From: Acanthosepion pharaonis
Lineage: Eukaryota > Mollusca > Cephalopoda > Sepiida > Sepiidae
Assembly (NCBI GenBank): GCA_903632075.3
Contig: CAHIKZ030002090.1
Span: 5,521,001-5,585,000 of the forward strand
Length of the DNA: 64,000 nt
Direction of reading: 5' to 3'
Positions 30,640-40,985 of this stretch are shown piece after piece. The notes below the pieces were generated by a model. It was not told the DNA's origin. It made no database searches and saw only the letters and a program-made list of their open reading frames with translations. The translations under genes and the position numbers were made by a program. The stretch's first letter is position 1. Every line of letters begins with the position of its first letter.

Positions 30640-30790
30640 ACCAAGGTTAGAAAGAACAGTCTACTCTGCTATTTAACCCAAATCTTAGTGACAAAGTAGA
30701 GATGGAGTCATGTCTTTCTCAAAGTCATTTTCAAGAAAGTGAACGCAATAGTCTAAATCTGAAATCGGCTCGTAGATTACCCTATTTCTA
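30640..30790 (-). repeat. tRNA-like SINE, family S3
   Basis: Minus strand: GAGCCGATTTCAGATTTAGAC, TTTGAGAAAGACATGACTCC, GGGTTAAATAGCAGAGTAG, and CTAACCTTGGTTGGCACTC correspond in order to S3 landmarks. Confidence 0.65.
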
Positions 30791-30956
30791 GATAGAGAAA
30801 TACATGATGATGATGATGATCCGCAGCATCTTCACAGATGGTGGCCGCCTAATCACGTTCACTCCCCAACTCGCACCGCTTTCGTGCAAAATGAGGTGTA
30901 TGAATAGAATGAGAGAGGTCGCAAAGGAGCATCCGTACATCACTAGGTTATAGTGA

Positions 30957-31000
30957 CAAACAAACATACATACATACATACATACGAACAGACAGGGGCA
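30957..31000. repeat. (CATA)n run ending in GAACAGAC
   Basis: Six CATA units followed by CGAACAGACAGG and then an S4 SINE. Confidence 0.85.
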
Positions 31001-31001
31001 C

Positions 31002-31150
31002 ATCGAAGTGGTGTAATGGTTAGCAAGCTTATCTCGCTAGGACAATTACGACTGAGTAGTGCGTTCGATCCTCACTGGGTGCCCCATACTTTCGGTCATA
31101 CTACGCTTGGAAAATCACTGCATATGAACAGACTGAGAGAGAAACATAGA
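31002..31150 (+). repeat. tRNA-like SINE, family S4
   Basis: A-box region GTGTAATGGTTAGCAAGCTT and B box GCGTTCGATCCTCACTGGG have tRNA-like spacing. The body CCCCATACTTTCGG..CTACGCTTGG and the 3' end ATATGAACAGACTGAGAGAG match the copy at 59038. Confidence 0.8.
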
Positions 31151-31326
31151 TAGTGAGAGTAATGTCTTTGTTTTCATGAAAGTACACCCTTGGTTTTCGT
31201 CAACATAACAGATAATGAACATATTTTTTATCTTCTGAATAACTAACCCGATATCAATGGAGTAAAGGAAATACATAATATTCGAAAAAAACACGACCCT
31301 CTTCAAGATTTAATCGACCTAAATAA

Positions 31327-31364
<38 letters not shown>

Positions 31365-31845
31365 TTATCTATCCACATGTCTTTCACTAATTCCTCCCTC
31401 TTTATGAAAGTGGCGTATACATTTCTACTAAGAAAGAAGAAATTTTGAATAAACATCAGCTAATTTAGCTCTGGTATCTATGCTCTCCAGGATATTTCAA
31501 GATCTACAGTCATCTTCTTTTAAAACAGACCTTATGGTTACTATCTGGAAGAATTCTTCATCTACCTACCCTCCTTCCCATCAACGATCCTGGTATGCCA
31601 GTAGCATAACCATTTTCAAGACAGCTGGCGTTGAGATTAACCCTAAGGAGTAACAGATTCAGACCTTTCCTAAAGATAATAACACAAAGAAATATGAGGC
31701 CGGCCTCAAGTATGATGCAATCTCTGATTTGTACACAAAGTCACAATCTAGGATACTTAACGAACAGTAATACGTATAAAACAGATTTTCTGACAATCGT
31801 AGCAATAATGAATATGACAAGATATGGTAGAAATACCTCCCATAT
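31151..31845. other. No gene; (CT)n run
   Basis: CT repeat at 31328-31362; the rest, including a 104-codon minus frame at 31659-31973, is unrecognised. Confidence 0.45.
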
Positions 31846-32374
31846 ATATGGGCACGTGGCCGAATGGTCAGAACGTTCTCATTCTGAGACCTAGGTTCGA
31901 ATCTCACCATGGTCGATTTGCCTAAGGAACTTAAAATAAATAGTATATTACGATGTTCGAAAAGTAAATACATATTTTGCCACTACGACTTATGAGGTCG
32001 ATTTGTCAGGAAGAAGACTTCCTGATGTTATCGGACTTCAGGGGTCGATTCCAGCGTGCGGTACCTTTGGAAAGAGTGTGAAAACCATATCACGGGCTGA
32101 CCCAAGCCTTGTGAGTGAAATTGGGTGGACGGAACTAGTACGAAGTCACAAGTCATCGTGGCCGTGGAGTTGAGTATGCTGGCCATGTTCATATTGTTGA
32201 TCACACTAGATAACACGCACTTTCCCAGAAACTGTAACGAAGATACGCTCAGCTTAGTTGCTGTACAAACCACAGGTGGGCTCTGGGGGTTGTTGATTAA
32301 ACACAAATGCGCCTGAGAAAGCGTCTGCAATAGGGATTGGCTAGCCGCCCCAGCAGACTTGAATACGAGTGGTC

Positions 32375-32375
<1 letters not shown>
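31846..32375 (+). repeat. tRNA-like SINE, family S2
   Basis: tRNA-like head: GGGCACGTGGCCGAATGG, AACGTTCTCATTCTGAGACC, B box TAGGTTCGAATCTCACC, then ATGGTCGATTTG. The body contains AGCGTGCGGTACCTTTGG, AGTGAAATTGGG, CACAGGTGGGCTCTGGGGGTT and TCTGCAATAGGGATTGGCTA. A 75-bp insert (31921-31995) splits it. The 63- and 100-codon frames inside are not genes. Confidence 0.85.
31921..31995 (+). mobile_element. 75-bp insert with 10-bp flanking duplication
   Basis: Absent from the other two S2 copies. Flanked by GGTCGATTTG on both sides (31911-31920 and 31996-32005). The core TTACGATGTTCGAAAAGT..AATACA also occurs at 33090-33120, just before mariner-like coding sequence. Confidence 0.8.

Positions 32376-32469
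<94 letters not shown>
32376..32469. repeat. (TA)n(GATA)n microsatellite
   Basis: About 30 TA units then eight GATA units at the 3' end of an S2 SINE. Confidence 0.95.
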
Positions 32470-32472
<3 letters not shown>

Positions 32473-32617
32473 CTAGTGGTAAATATACACATACATATGC
32501 AATTATTTATCTAAAATATATATACATACATACATACACATACATATAAATTTGCATAAAAAATAATTCCAAGAGGATAGAATCCAGGTAGAACTCAATG
32601 TCCAGGACAGAGTAAGG

Positions 32618-32719
32618 ATATAATAAAAAGGCTTAAACACTAATATTCCATGGTTATAATTTATTCCATTGGAATATGGAATAAATTATGACCATGGAAT
32701 ATTAGTGTTTAACCCTTTT

Positions 32720-32727
<8 letters not shown>
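32618..32727. repeat. Long palindrome, 52-bp arms
   Basis: Arms 32618-32669 and 32676-32727 pair with two mismatches around a 6-bp loop. It can form a very stable hairpin or cruciform. The right arm merges into a TA array (32725-32750). Confidence 0.9.
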
Positions 32728-32750
<23 letters not shown>

Positions 32751-32753
32751 CCC

Positions 32754-32841
32754 AGAAATACCTTCTACATAATGTTGATACGTTAGTTAAATAAAGATAC
32801 CGTTGCCACTAGTGTCTTACGATTATGTGGAAGGTATTTCT
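32754..32841. mobile_element. Short inverted-repeat element (MITE-like)
   Basis: Ends AGAAATACCTTCTACATAAT (32754) and ATTATGTGGAAGGTATTTCT (32822-32841) are inverted repeats with one mismatch; the unit is 88 bp. No coding capacity and no certain target-site duplication. Confidence 0.7.
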
Positions 32842-33059
32842 ACCACACCCTGTATATATCTTTAACTACAGTAATTAATGATTACGTTAAAATAATGCAG
32901 TATGATTGTAAACAAATTTATTGATTGAATGGGAACAGCATCACGCTGGAAACTGTGCAAACGATTTGAATATACCTATAAAATAGTAGAACACAACCCC
33001 AAAAACTGTATAAGAGAATGAAAAGGACACTGATATTTTTTTTTAATATATACAAGACA

Positions 33060-33840
33060 CTGACTAAGAAATTTAAAGTAAATAGTATGTTACGATGTTC
33101 GAAAAGTCAATACACACTTTACCACTATGTATGATGAGGTTGAATGGTTAAAAACTGCACACAGAATTATTTTATCATTCCCTATACTCTACAGTGGCTA
33201 TCTTTTATGGTACATTTCAATGTTTAATCCGGAAAAATTGCAAAGAAGGTGTTTGTGTTCTTCGTGAGATTTTGCCCTGAAAACCGAACACAACATTCCC
33301 CCATCTGTAACAGTCCTTTAACCAATAATACTAACTTTTCCTTTTTGCGTAGCGTTGTTACAGGTGATGAAAAATGGGTTTTGCATGTAAATGAAAAGGA
33401 CTACTGAATTTTTCCTGATCACAAAATGAGAAACCACTGCCAACAACAAACCAGGGCTCCATCCAAAAAAGCCCTTGCTTTGTATCTGATAGAATATGAA
33501 AGATATCGTCCATTGTGAACCGATGGATCATGGAGGGACCATCACTGTAAATATTTATTGCAAGCAACTTGATCGAGTAAATGAAGCATGACGTTGAACG
33601 TGTTCTACTTTGGCAAACAGAAAAGGTGACATCCTCTAATATGACAATGCAAGAAACACACTGTAAAATAAAACCAAGAAAAAACGAAGGTCATTAGGAT
33701 GGATGATTCTTTCACACTCTCCATACACGCCAGATTTAGCACCGACAGATTTTTATTTGCTTCGATCACTAGAATATTTCAGAAGTGGCAGAATGCGCAG
33801 AAACGATGGTAAAAACCGTCTTTCAAACTTTCTTCAGAGA
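33060..33840 (+). pseudogene. mariner-type transposase relic
   Basis: Frames read NTNFSFLRS then VTGDEKWVLHVN at about 33355-33390, the signature of mariner transposases around the first catalytic aspartate. After a worn stretch comes a segment equivalent to 'HPPYSPDLAPSDYHLF', here 'PDLAPTDFYLLRSLEYF' near 33730-33780, around the third catalytic aspartate. The N-terminal DNA-binding half is not recognisable. The TTACGATGTTCGAAAAGTCA block at 33090 may be the old 5' terminal repeat. Many stops: inactive. Confidence 0.82.
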
Positions 33841-33849
33841 AAAACAGAT

Positions 33850-34173
33850 TTTTTTTAAACAGGAAATCACTGTGCTCACTATATCTAGCTACTGATATAG
33901 TCAGTCCATATAGGCGATAGGGAGTGTGGGACATTCCATTACAACAGACCTCTATTCGGATCACTATTCGGTGGTTATTTGTCGAACGAGTATTATCGAG
34001 CAATTACTAATTAGGGCGAGTGTTATTCGTATGCGTCTGACACTAGTATTTTTCAACGCCGTTACTATAGTTGTATCTGCGATAACAAAGTCTCTGTTAA
34101 AAGGAGCATTACGAAAGTGACAACGAGTACAGAAGTGGCAACAAGTGTTCATTGATAACACAAAAAGGAGGTA
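33850..34173. other. No gene recognised
   Basis: Two overlapping short frames on opposite strands, no motif. Confidence 0.4.
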
Positions 34174-34667
34174 GCACCTGTTAGGGTCCCATCTATGTTA
34201 ACCCACAAGCAAAAATCAAAACACTAAAAATGTACGAAAATACATTTTTTTTATATTAAAGTTACAAACAATACATTTTTGTAGTGAATTTACCAGCAAT
34301 ACGTTTTTATAGCAAAATTACCAGAAATACATTTTTTAACAAAATGACTAACAATATATTTTGTAGCAAAATTGCCGACAATACTTTTATAATAAAATGA
34401 CCAACAATACATTGTTTTAGTAAAATGAACCACAATACAGTTTTATAGCAAAATAATAATTAATACAATTTACAGTAAAATTGAACACATGGAATACATT
34501 GTCAAAAAAAAATATAAAATTTAAAAAATATAATGTACTATGATTAATATAATTTCTCTAGGGAAAAACAAGTTTTAACTTCTCGTTTGATTTTGTAAGA
34601 ATATTTCGTTAAACAGATGCAGCTAAGTAATTATAATTTAATCATGAAATAATGTCATTAACTTGAA
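34174..34667 (-). repeat. R4 SINE-like repeat, with 32-bp tandem core
   Basis: Begins (plus strand) AGCACCTGTTAGGGTCCC, the R4 terminus. From about 34240 to 34480 it consists of roughly eight diverged units of about 32 bp, 'ACAATACATTTTTATAGCAAAATTACC' type. Interrupted at 34667 by a Helitron. Confidence 0.75.
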
Positions 34668-35287
34668 TCTATATCTATAATTCTCAAAATGTGTGTATGT
34701 ATGTTGTGTGTGATCGGATGTTGTTTATGCATTGCCCCAATTTTCATCTGATTTTGATTCATTTTTTTTTTTTTTTTTTTTGTTTGTTCGATAGATAATT
34801 CTTCAGTGCCGGTTTTGAGTCCAAATTGGCTGGAAAACAACTTTGAAGGTGAAAAATCGAAAAAAATGATTTTTTACACTTTGCGCAAAAATCAAAGCCA
34901 AAATTTAATGTCTGTAAAAAGTCAGCGTACAATCAATTTAGAGAGTTGAAATCTAACGCAAAAGATTATTAGAATTATAAAAAGAAAATTATATTATAAA
35001 TAAAAATTATTGTATATTATTATTATGACGGTCTATGAAAGATGTTCCTTCCTTGCAAGATTGAAAACGCAAAAACGGCCCTTTTCAGGGCTACCCCACT
35101 CCCCACACCATTCAATTTGTTCCCACCAACCCGACTCCCACCATTTGGGGATGTGCCTCAGTTGCACCCGATTCTTGTTACTAATATTGATTTTTGGGTG
35201 GGCTGACTTTAAACTTTAACTGCTCCAATTGAACGGCAAAAATTCCCAGTAATGAAAGACCCGCTTAAAGACGGGTTAAACAGCTAG
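34668..35287 (+). mobile_element. Non-autonomous Helitron (620 bp)
   Basis: Starts TCTATATCTATAATTC after a host A and ends with a hairpin (ACCCG 35259-35263, CGGGT 35272-35276), seven bases, then CTAG (35284-35287) before a host T. These are the A|T insertion, 5'-TC and 3'-CTRR features of Helitrons. The R4 repeat continues on both sides, confirming the boundaries. It has GT-rich sequence near the 5' end and no Rep/helicase gene. Confidence 0.88.
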
Positions 35288-35400
35288 TTAATTATAAAAT
35301 TTGAATTTTTATATTTAGATTACGATATTAAATAATTCATACTGGTTGATATGCCGCTAAACAATAACAACCAACTATTTCTATTAAAACGCAATTACTT
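35288..35400 (-). repeat. R4 repeat, right part after the Helitron
   Basis: TTAGATTACGATATTAAATAAT..CATACTGGTTGATATGCCGCTAAACAA matches 45725-45780 and the reverse of 4500-4530. Confidence 0.75.
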
Positions 35401-35875
35401 TCCGAACACCCAAATAAAAATGTAACGATTTTAATCAGGGGTAAAATAAAGAAGATAATTTGTACACGAGACTCGTTAAAGAAGAAGGGAAAAGTTCGTA
35501 GAAGAGGAACTGAACAAAGCGTAGAAATATGGAAGACGGCAAGGATAGTTTGATAAAAAAAAGTGCTGTGGGAATTTGGTAAATATCTGGTTCGAAGCAG
35601 AGCGCAAGAGGAAAGAGGGATGTGCTTAGAAAGGATACGAAGAAAGGAAAGTGCTGAGGTAACAATCTCATCGGTGTAAACAGTTGGTACGTGAAATGAA
35701 TCTGGTAAATCTGTTGCTTGTGAATATATGGACATAACAAGCATACAATTTCAATAACAGCATAAACACGATAGCTTCACCACAGCTTATAAACAAAGTG
35801 AGTAAAAGATAGAGAGATAGATAGACAGGTAGTAATACACACACACATTACATAATTAAGCACACACGCACACAC
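35400..35875. other. No gene recognised
   Basis: The 135- and 101-codon minus frames have biased composition and no motif. The plus strand is purine-rich. Confidence 0.4.
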
Positions 35876-35929
35876 ACACTATATATATATATATATATAT
35901 ATATATTAAGAAATAGCTTTATAGACGGC

Positions 35930-35988
35930 CTGGCGACTGTGTCTAGGATGAAACAGCCTGTCGCCTATGAGTGTTGACTTCAATGTTC

Positions 35989-36000
<12 letters not shown>
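35930..36000 (+). other. Hammerhead-like repeat, copy 2
   Basis: CTGGCGA (35930-35936), GAAA (35950-35953), ACAGCCTGTC with GTC at 35960-35962, then CGCCTATGAGTGTTGACTT. One core base differs from CTGANGA (A to G), so this copy is predicted dead. A TA array follows. Confidence 0.45.
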
Positions 36001-36030
<30 letters not shown>

Positions 36031-36200
36031 GACGTATATATGCATATGAACCAGAGTTTGTATAGATATGGAGATATTGATCTTCAGATATATAAATATA
36101 TAAAACTGTCTTGTTTCCGCTCTCTCTCTCTCTCTGTCTCTCTCTCTCTGTCTCTCTGTCTCTCTCTTTATATATATATATATATATATATATGTATACA

Positions 36201-36223
36201 CCCAAGTATAGGATTGGTGTATA
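36201..36223 (+). repeat. 23-bp sequence shared with 1386-1408
   Basis: CCCAAGTATAGGATTGGTGT plus ATA is identical at both places; each lies next to a TA array. Confidence 0.8.
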
Positions 36224-36234
36224 AGATGTATAGA

Positions 36235-36278
<44 letters not shown>

Positions 36279-36309
36279 ATATATATTGTCATTTTAAATT
36301 CTTTGTTTT

Positions 36310-36357
<48 letters not shown>

Positions 36358-36360
<3 letters not shown>

Positions 36361-36708
36361 TGAGGAGCCAAATCCGTATAACTAGCGTAGGGGCAAGAAT
36401 GATAGATACTATCTTAATATTTGCCTATGTCAAGATTCGTGTTATGTAAGTCGGTTTTGAGTATCCATGTTAATATGCTGAATGCTATATTTATGTACAA
36501 AAAGAAAGCCCTGAATAACTTTGATAAAAACGAGATTGCTGTGGCGAGAAGAATATATTAAGCCAGAATCTTTTCGTTGAAGTGACAAATCACCAAAACA
36601 CCGAGAAAGAATTGGCCAAAAAGTGAACGGCCAATTCCCTACCAAGTATGAGCTAACAAAGGAAATAAATTGAAGAAAAGAGAACAAAGAAAAAGTAAAT
36701 AAGTATAA

Positions 36709-36710
<2 letters not shown>
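36358..36710. other. Unassigned; possible Tc1-type terminal repeat
   Basis: TACACTGAGGAGCCAAATCC at 36355-36374 follows a TA array and resembles a Tc1-like terminal repeat at a TA target. No matching right end or transposase motif was found. Confidence 0.25.
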
Positions 36711-36752
<42 letters not shown>

Positions 36753-36920
36753 AATATAAAATTAATTAATGCAGATATCCGGGAAGGAAAAAAGAAGTAA
36801 GGACTATGAGAAAAAAGAGGACAAAGAAGAAAGAAATATAAAAAGGAGGAAGGAAGGAACTAAGTACAAAGAAAGAAAGAAAGAAATAAATAAAGAAAGA
36901 ATGAAATAAATAAATAAATA

Positions 36921-36992
<72 letters not shown>
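36711..36992. repeat. (GAAA)n purine-rich field
   Basis: GAAA tetramers at 36711-36755 and 36920-36992, with GGAA/AAAT-rich sequence between. Phenylalanine/leucine/serine frames on the minus strand are translations of this. Confidence 0.95.
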
Positions 36993-36999
36993 AACGAAC

Positions 37000-37550
37000 C
37001 AACGAACAAAAAATGAAGAAAGGGAAAGGGAAGGACTTAAGGAAAGGGTGAAGTGAAGGATGGCGGGAAGAATCAAGAACAAAGTAAAAAAAAATTCTGA
37101 CAAATGATAGAAAGACATAAAATAATTCAAATTACGAGCGGGTACTGAAGAGTTCTTGGTCCGGCCTACAACACAAAATGAGATCAAATGACCAGAGTTT
37201 ATATTGGAAAAACGTCTTTGTTAAACAGTGAACTTTTCAGCACCGCCAGGAAACTAAAGTAAAATCAAGACGAAACAAAGATCTTTTAAAAGAACGTCAA
37301 AAGGAGAAAAGCCATTAAGAAGTGATGTAAAATTCCCAACATTTGTCCATTGACGTCAGAAAGAGGGTAACAATATACAGAGCCATGTATGTGGCTAAAC
37401 CGGATGCGACGGCCGCTGCTCCCGCTGTTGCTGCTGATGCTGCTGATGATAGAAACGATTTTCTCTTGAAGTGTTGAAATATCGGGATGTTTGCATGCAT
37501 GATGATGTTGCATATTTGGTTTTGATGGTTCTTACATTAACATAGATTAA
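37000..37550. other. No gene recognised
   Basis: A minus frame at 37315-37500 has an alanine-rich stretch from a GCT-type run and a hydrophobic segment (GLATYMALYIVTLFL). No family is recognised and no splice signals were convincing. Confidence 0.35.
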
Positions 37551-37551
37551 T

Positions 37552-37555
37552 ATAC

Positions 37556-37622
<67 letters not shown>

Positions 37623-37707
37623 GAGAGAGAGAGAGAAAGAGAGAGACTAGTAGAATGAAATAGAGACAGAGTGACTGAATTAGATAGCTATGCACAGACT
37701 GGAGTAT

Positions 37708-37758
<51 letters not shown>

Positions 37759-37769
37759 TGAACAGACTG

Positions 37770-37834
<65 letters not shown>
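37552..37834. repeat. TA, GA and GATA arrays with GAACAGACTGA seed
   Basis: TA (37558-37617), GA (37620-37640), GATA (37708-37756), TGAACAGACTGA (37758-37769), and GATA again (37770-37834). Confidence 0.95.
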
Positions 37835-37888
37835 CTTGATTCGCCTTGAACACCAACCATTATCACCAGAAAGAATTACTCAGCTTCC

Positions 37889-37911
37889 GCACACACACAC
37901 ACACGCACACG

Positions 37912-37990
<79 letters not shown>
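37889..37990. repeat. (CA)n(CATA)n(TA)n microsatellite
   Basis: CA run, about seven CATA units, then TA to 37990. Confidence 0.95.
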
Positions 37991-37994
<4 letters not shown>

Positions 37995-38063
37995 ACATGT
38001 TTGGGTAAATAATTTAGACGTATTCTGTCTATCTTACTTTTAATCCTTTCTGAGCCCATGGAT

Positions 38064-38177
<114 letters not shown>

Positions 38178-38278
38178 GACAAGATAAAAATAACATTTTC
38201 ACCTTTATCTTCATATCCAAGGAGTTTATATCCTTTTTAAATTTGATTGGTTGGCACCGATTTAAACAAAAGATTAAT

Positions 38279-38527
38279 TTACCTTTTTTTTTTTTCTCGA
38301 CAGTTTTTCTTTTCTGAAATTGCCGCATTGGTGTGTTTGCTAATTACTTTAAACAGGACATTTTTGATGACCTCATCGTAGCTAATTATCTCTACAAGTA
38401 CTTCAGGGAAAAACATTGCTTTAACTACCTGTTTTGAATCTCCATCTGATCCTATCCCGGAGTAATAAGACGCGGAACCGAGCAATTTCTTCCGAAATAC
38501 TCCGTTAGCTGTTTCCAAGTTATTAGC
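38279..38527 (-). CDS. Unrecognised ORF, possible exon or repeat relic
   Basis: The minus frame is open from 38527 to a stop at 38279, about 83 codons, with balanced composition unlike the microsatellite frames around it. Readable segments include GVFRKKLLGSASYYSGIGSD, KQVVKAMFFPEVLVEIISYD and EVIKNVLFKVISKHTNAAIS, ending in a lysine-rich tail over a poly-A run. No ATG begins it: the longest form would start at TTG or continue from an upstream exon, and the acceptor region lacks a pyrimidine tract. AGGTAAAT at the stop resembles a splice donor. I do not recognise the family. It could be a host exon or an unfamiliar mobile-element fragment. Confidence 0.3.
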   Translation of the reverse strand, partial: ANNLETANGVFRKKLLGSASYYSGIGSDGDSKQVVKAMFFPEVLVEIISYDEVIKNVLFKVISKHTNAAISEKKNCREKKKR

Positions 38528-38644
38528 TTATTTCCTTACAACCTTTTGGCACTTACAATTTTGATACTGCTACAAAAATTGATATGTATGCCTACCTTAT
38601 AATGATATTAATTTCTAATAACATACGAGGCTAATGATTTTTTT

Positions 38645-39512
38645 CAAATGAGAAGTATGACACAACTGTTTACTTGTGTCTCGGTCGTAAGTCTGAATGG
38701 TCCGATAAAGTCAAGGTGGCAGCTGATCTAAAACATTACTTAAAATTTGTTATTTACTGGGGCAAAAAAAATGTTTTCTTAATTTTACCGCCTCCGAAAC
38801 GAAACTTCTCTTTATTAATTATCATACAGACCCCTTGCTTCCTTCAGTCAGCACGGCTGATGCTAACCTCCAGGAGAGTGACTCGTTGTGCCATTCTCTG
38901 ATATTAAGTGGAAATACTATATAGAATCAATTGCTAGGCCAGATGCTAAGAAAGATGGTTTACTGTGTTGTACTAGTCAATTTTTTCTCTCCAGAATCTA
39001 TCTTACATATTTATAAGTCTACCATTCGTCCTTGTTTTGAATATTGTAGGCCGCATTTGATCTGGTGCTACTGCTAAATATTTAGAGATTCTTGATAAAA
39101 TCCAAAGAACTGGCACGTCGGCTTCTGTCACTTTCCCACTGCTGTAATGTAGTTTCTCTGTGCCTTACTTTTATGGGAATTGTTCGGGTGAACTTTTATG
39201 GTAATTGTTCTGATTAACTTTTTGTTATGGTACCTAGACTTTATGAATTTAAACGTAGTGCTAGAGTGGCAGCAAGGTCTCATCAATTTACAATTGAATT
39301 AGCTAGATGTAACCGTAAGTTCTAAGCTAACAATTTCTTCTCTCGCACTTCATGCATTTAAATGCAATGTCAATTCTTATCTATTCTCTTCTTGATTACT
39401 CTTCTTTTATTGTTCTCGCTCCTTACTAATGTTTCTCTTTTTTTATTTTTTCAGTCAGTAACTCATTGTGTCTTAGTGGCTTTACCGCCTTGCTTGGGGT
39501 GAAATGATTTCA
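38645..39512 (+). pseudogene. LINE-J C-terminal half and 3' end
   Basis: Starts at the catalytic box, reduced to Y-DTTVYLCL by a small deletion. It runs through SDKVKVAADLKHYLKFVIYW and, after frameshifts, the 'VPRLYEFKRSARVAARSHQF' type segment. It ends TTGCTTGGGGTGAAATGATTT. A short tandem duplication (CTTTTATGG(G/T)AATTGTTC) occurs at 39167-39215. Inactive. Confidence 0.82.
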
Positions 39513-39734
39513 GAAATTGTTTATTCACTTCTGGATTCGGTCAAGCTAACGTTGGCTAAATTGGGGGTATATGACCAGTTTGTTTTTTGCTTTTCGAACG
39601 TTTAATCTTCTTGCTAGTGTTTGCTGGAAAACAACACCATTCCGATTGGCCACTTCGGGACGCTTTCCATTGATTGCTGCCGTTAATCAATTCTACTGAG
39701 GAACAGTACTTGTCTAAATTCAACTCAAGATATG

Positions 39735-39930
39735 CATATGCTGTAATGGATGGTGGCTTGAAAAGGGAAATCGGAGGACGGAGTTCGAATTCCAGTCTAG
39801 TTCGTTATATTCACTTACGCGCACATACTCTTGAAAAAGGTATGAATCCATATTTTCTCCAGCCTCCCAGCTACGGGTTAAATAGCAGGATTTCTATCTG
39901 GAAAAATCATTGCTATCGCCATTGTCAATG
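39735..39930 (+). repeat. tRNA-like SINE, family S3
   Basis: GGAAATCGGAGGACGGAGTT, TCGAATTCCAGTC, ACTTACGCGCACATACTC, AAGGTATGAATCC, CCCAGCTACGGGTTAAATAGC in the right order. Confidence 0.8.
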
Positions 39931-40471
39931 GTATATTCACTAGCGAAAAAAACATAGTCTCATTCTTCCAATCTATATGTTTCGGCTTTCAATATCCCAC
40001 AAAAGTTGATACACAGTAAAAAACAACATTCATCAATCCATTAAAATAGACCGATGTTGCCATTTTTGTTACCATAAAATTATTATGATTATGAACAGTA
40101 AATTATGATTATGATTATGAACAGTAAATTATGATTATGATTATGAACAGTAAATTTATTTAAGTCAACATTTTAATCTATGATGTTGAAACAAATCTGT
40201 CTTCCTTGAAGATTGTGAATAAAAACCACTTCGGATTTTTTTATTCTTAAATGTTTGAACTGAAATGTTTCATGTTTTATTGTCACAGAATATAACCTCT
40301 GTGAAATAATGTCGAATCCTAAGAACAGAATATCGTTTGAATTCAGGGCTTTTATTCTTATTTTCCAGCTGGTAACTGAGGCAAGAGAGCACGATTCTTT
40401 CCTGCTATTTAACCTAAATTCATTATTTTTTCTAAGGAGATTAGCGCTATGTGAACGAAACACACATACAC

Positions 40472-40472
<1 letters not shown>
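39931..40472. repeat. Unassigned, with a 26-bp tandem repeat
   Basis: Three units of ATGAACAGTAAATTATGATT plus ATGATT lie at about 40092-40157. The rest is unrecognised. Confidence 0.7.
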
Positions 40473-40474
<2 letters not shown>

Positions 40475-40567
<93 letters not shown>

Positions 40568-40575
40568 CATATAAA
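40475..40575. repeat. (CA)n(TA)n microsatellite
   Basis: About 25 CA then about 14 TA units. Confidence 0.95.
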
Positions 40576-40594
40576 ATAATTATATTTAAATCCA

Positions 40595-40865
40595 AAGGAT
40601 CTGCAATGTAATCGGCCCTGGCCAGGCATCTCGACTTCAGTCAATTTCTCACCGACGTAACGTGGCTTATCTCTGTCTTTTCTACAAATATTTTCATGGC
40701 TACTGCTCTAACGAGCTTTTCCCCCTGGTGCTCGGACTACGTGTGTTTAAGTGTGCTACTAGATTGTCATCTAGGCCCCACCCTTTTATTGTTGAATTAG
40801 GTAAATATAACCACCACTTCTACTTCAACAGTTTCTTTTCCCACACTTCCCGCCATTGAAGTTAA
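40595..40865 (+). pseudogene. LINE-J C-terminal fragment
   Basis: Reads 'LCLFYKYFHGYCSNELFPLV', VFKCATRLSSRPHPFIVEL and GKYNHHFYFNSFFSHTS in one frame, then stops. It lacks the 3' end. Confidence 0.82.
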
Positions 40866-40892
40866 CATACAGAGTGACAATCTGTTTCATAT

Positions 40893-40985
40893 TTAAACGC
40901 AATCGTTTACCTGACGATTGCGTTTAAGCATGAAACCGACTGTCGCCTCTGGATGTTGACTTCAGTGTCCACTTTTATACTTACA
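40893..40985 (+). other. Hammerhead-like repeat, copy 3
   Basis: CTGACGA (40911-40917), stem TGC/GCA, GAAA (40932-40935), GTC (40942-40944), then GCCTCTGGATGTTGACTTCAGTG. Core boxes are intact. An upstream 13-bp inverted repeat (40893-40905 with 40915-40927) overlaps the first box and could form a competing hairpin. Confidence 0.45.

Larger units (their letters stand above)
35880..36357. repeat. Cluster of five TA arrays and a CT run
   Basis: TA runs at 35880-35906, 35994-36028, 36169-36193, 36237-36275 and 36313-36357, with CT repeats at 36119-36167. All IYIYIY frames here are repeat translations. Confidence 0.95.

Noticed and set aside
31846..31920. Functional tRNA genes (also 7030-7070, 58895-58960, 59040-59105)
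   Set aside because: A and B boxes are recognisable but acceptor and anticodon stems do not pair, and each is joined to a SINE body found elsewhere.
36766..37187. 127-codon phenylalanine/leucine/serine-rich frame
   Set aside because: Reverse translation of the GAAA repeat field.
40081..40157. CRISPR-like array
   Set aside because: Plain 26-bp tandem repeats without spacers in an animal-type genome; same for the 37-38-bp and 105-bp arrays.
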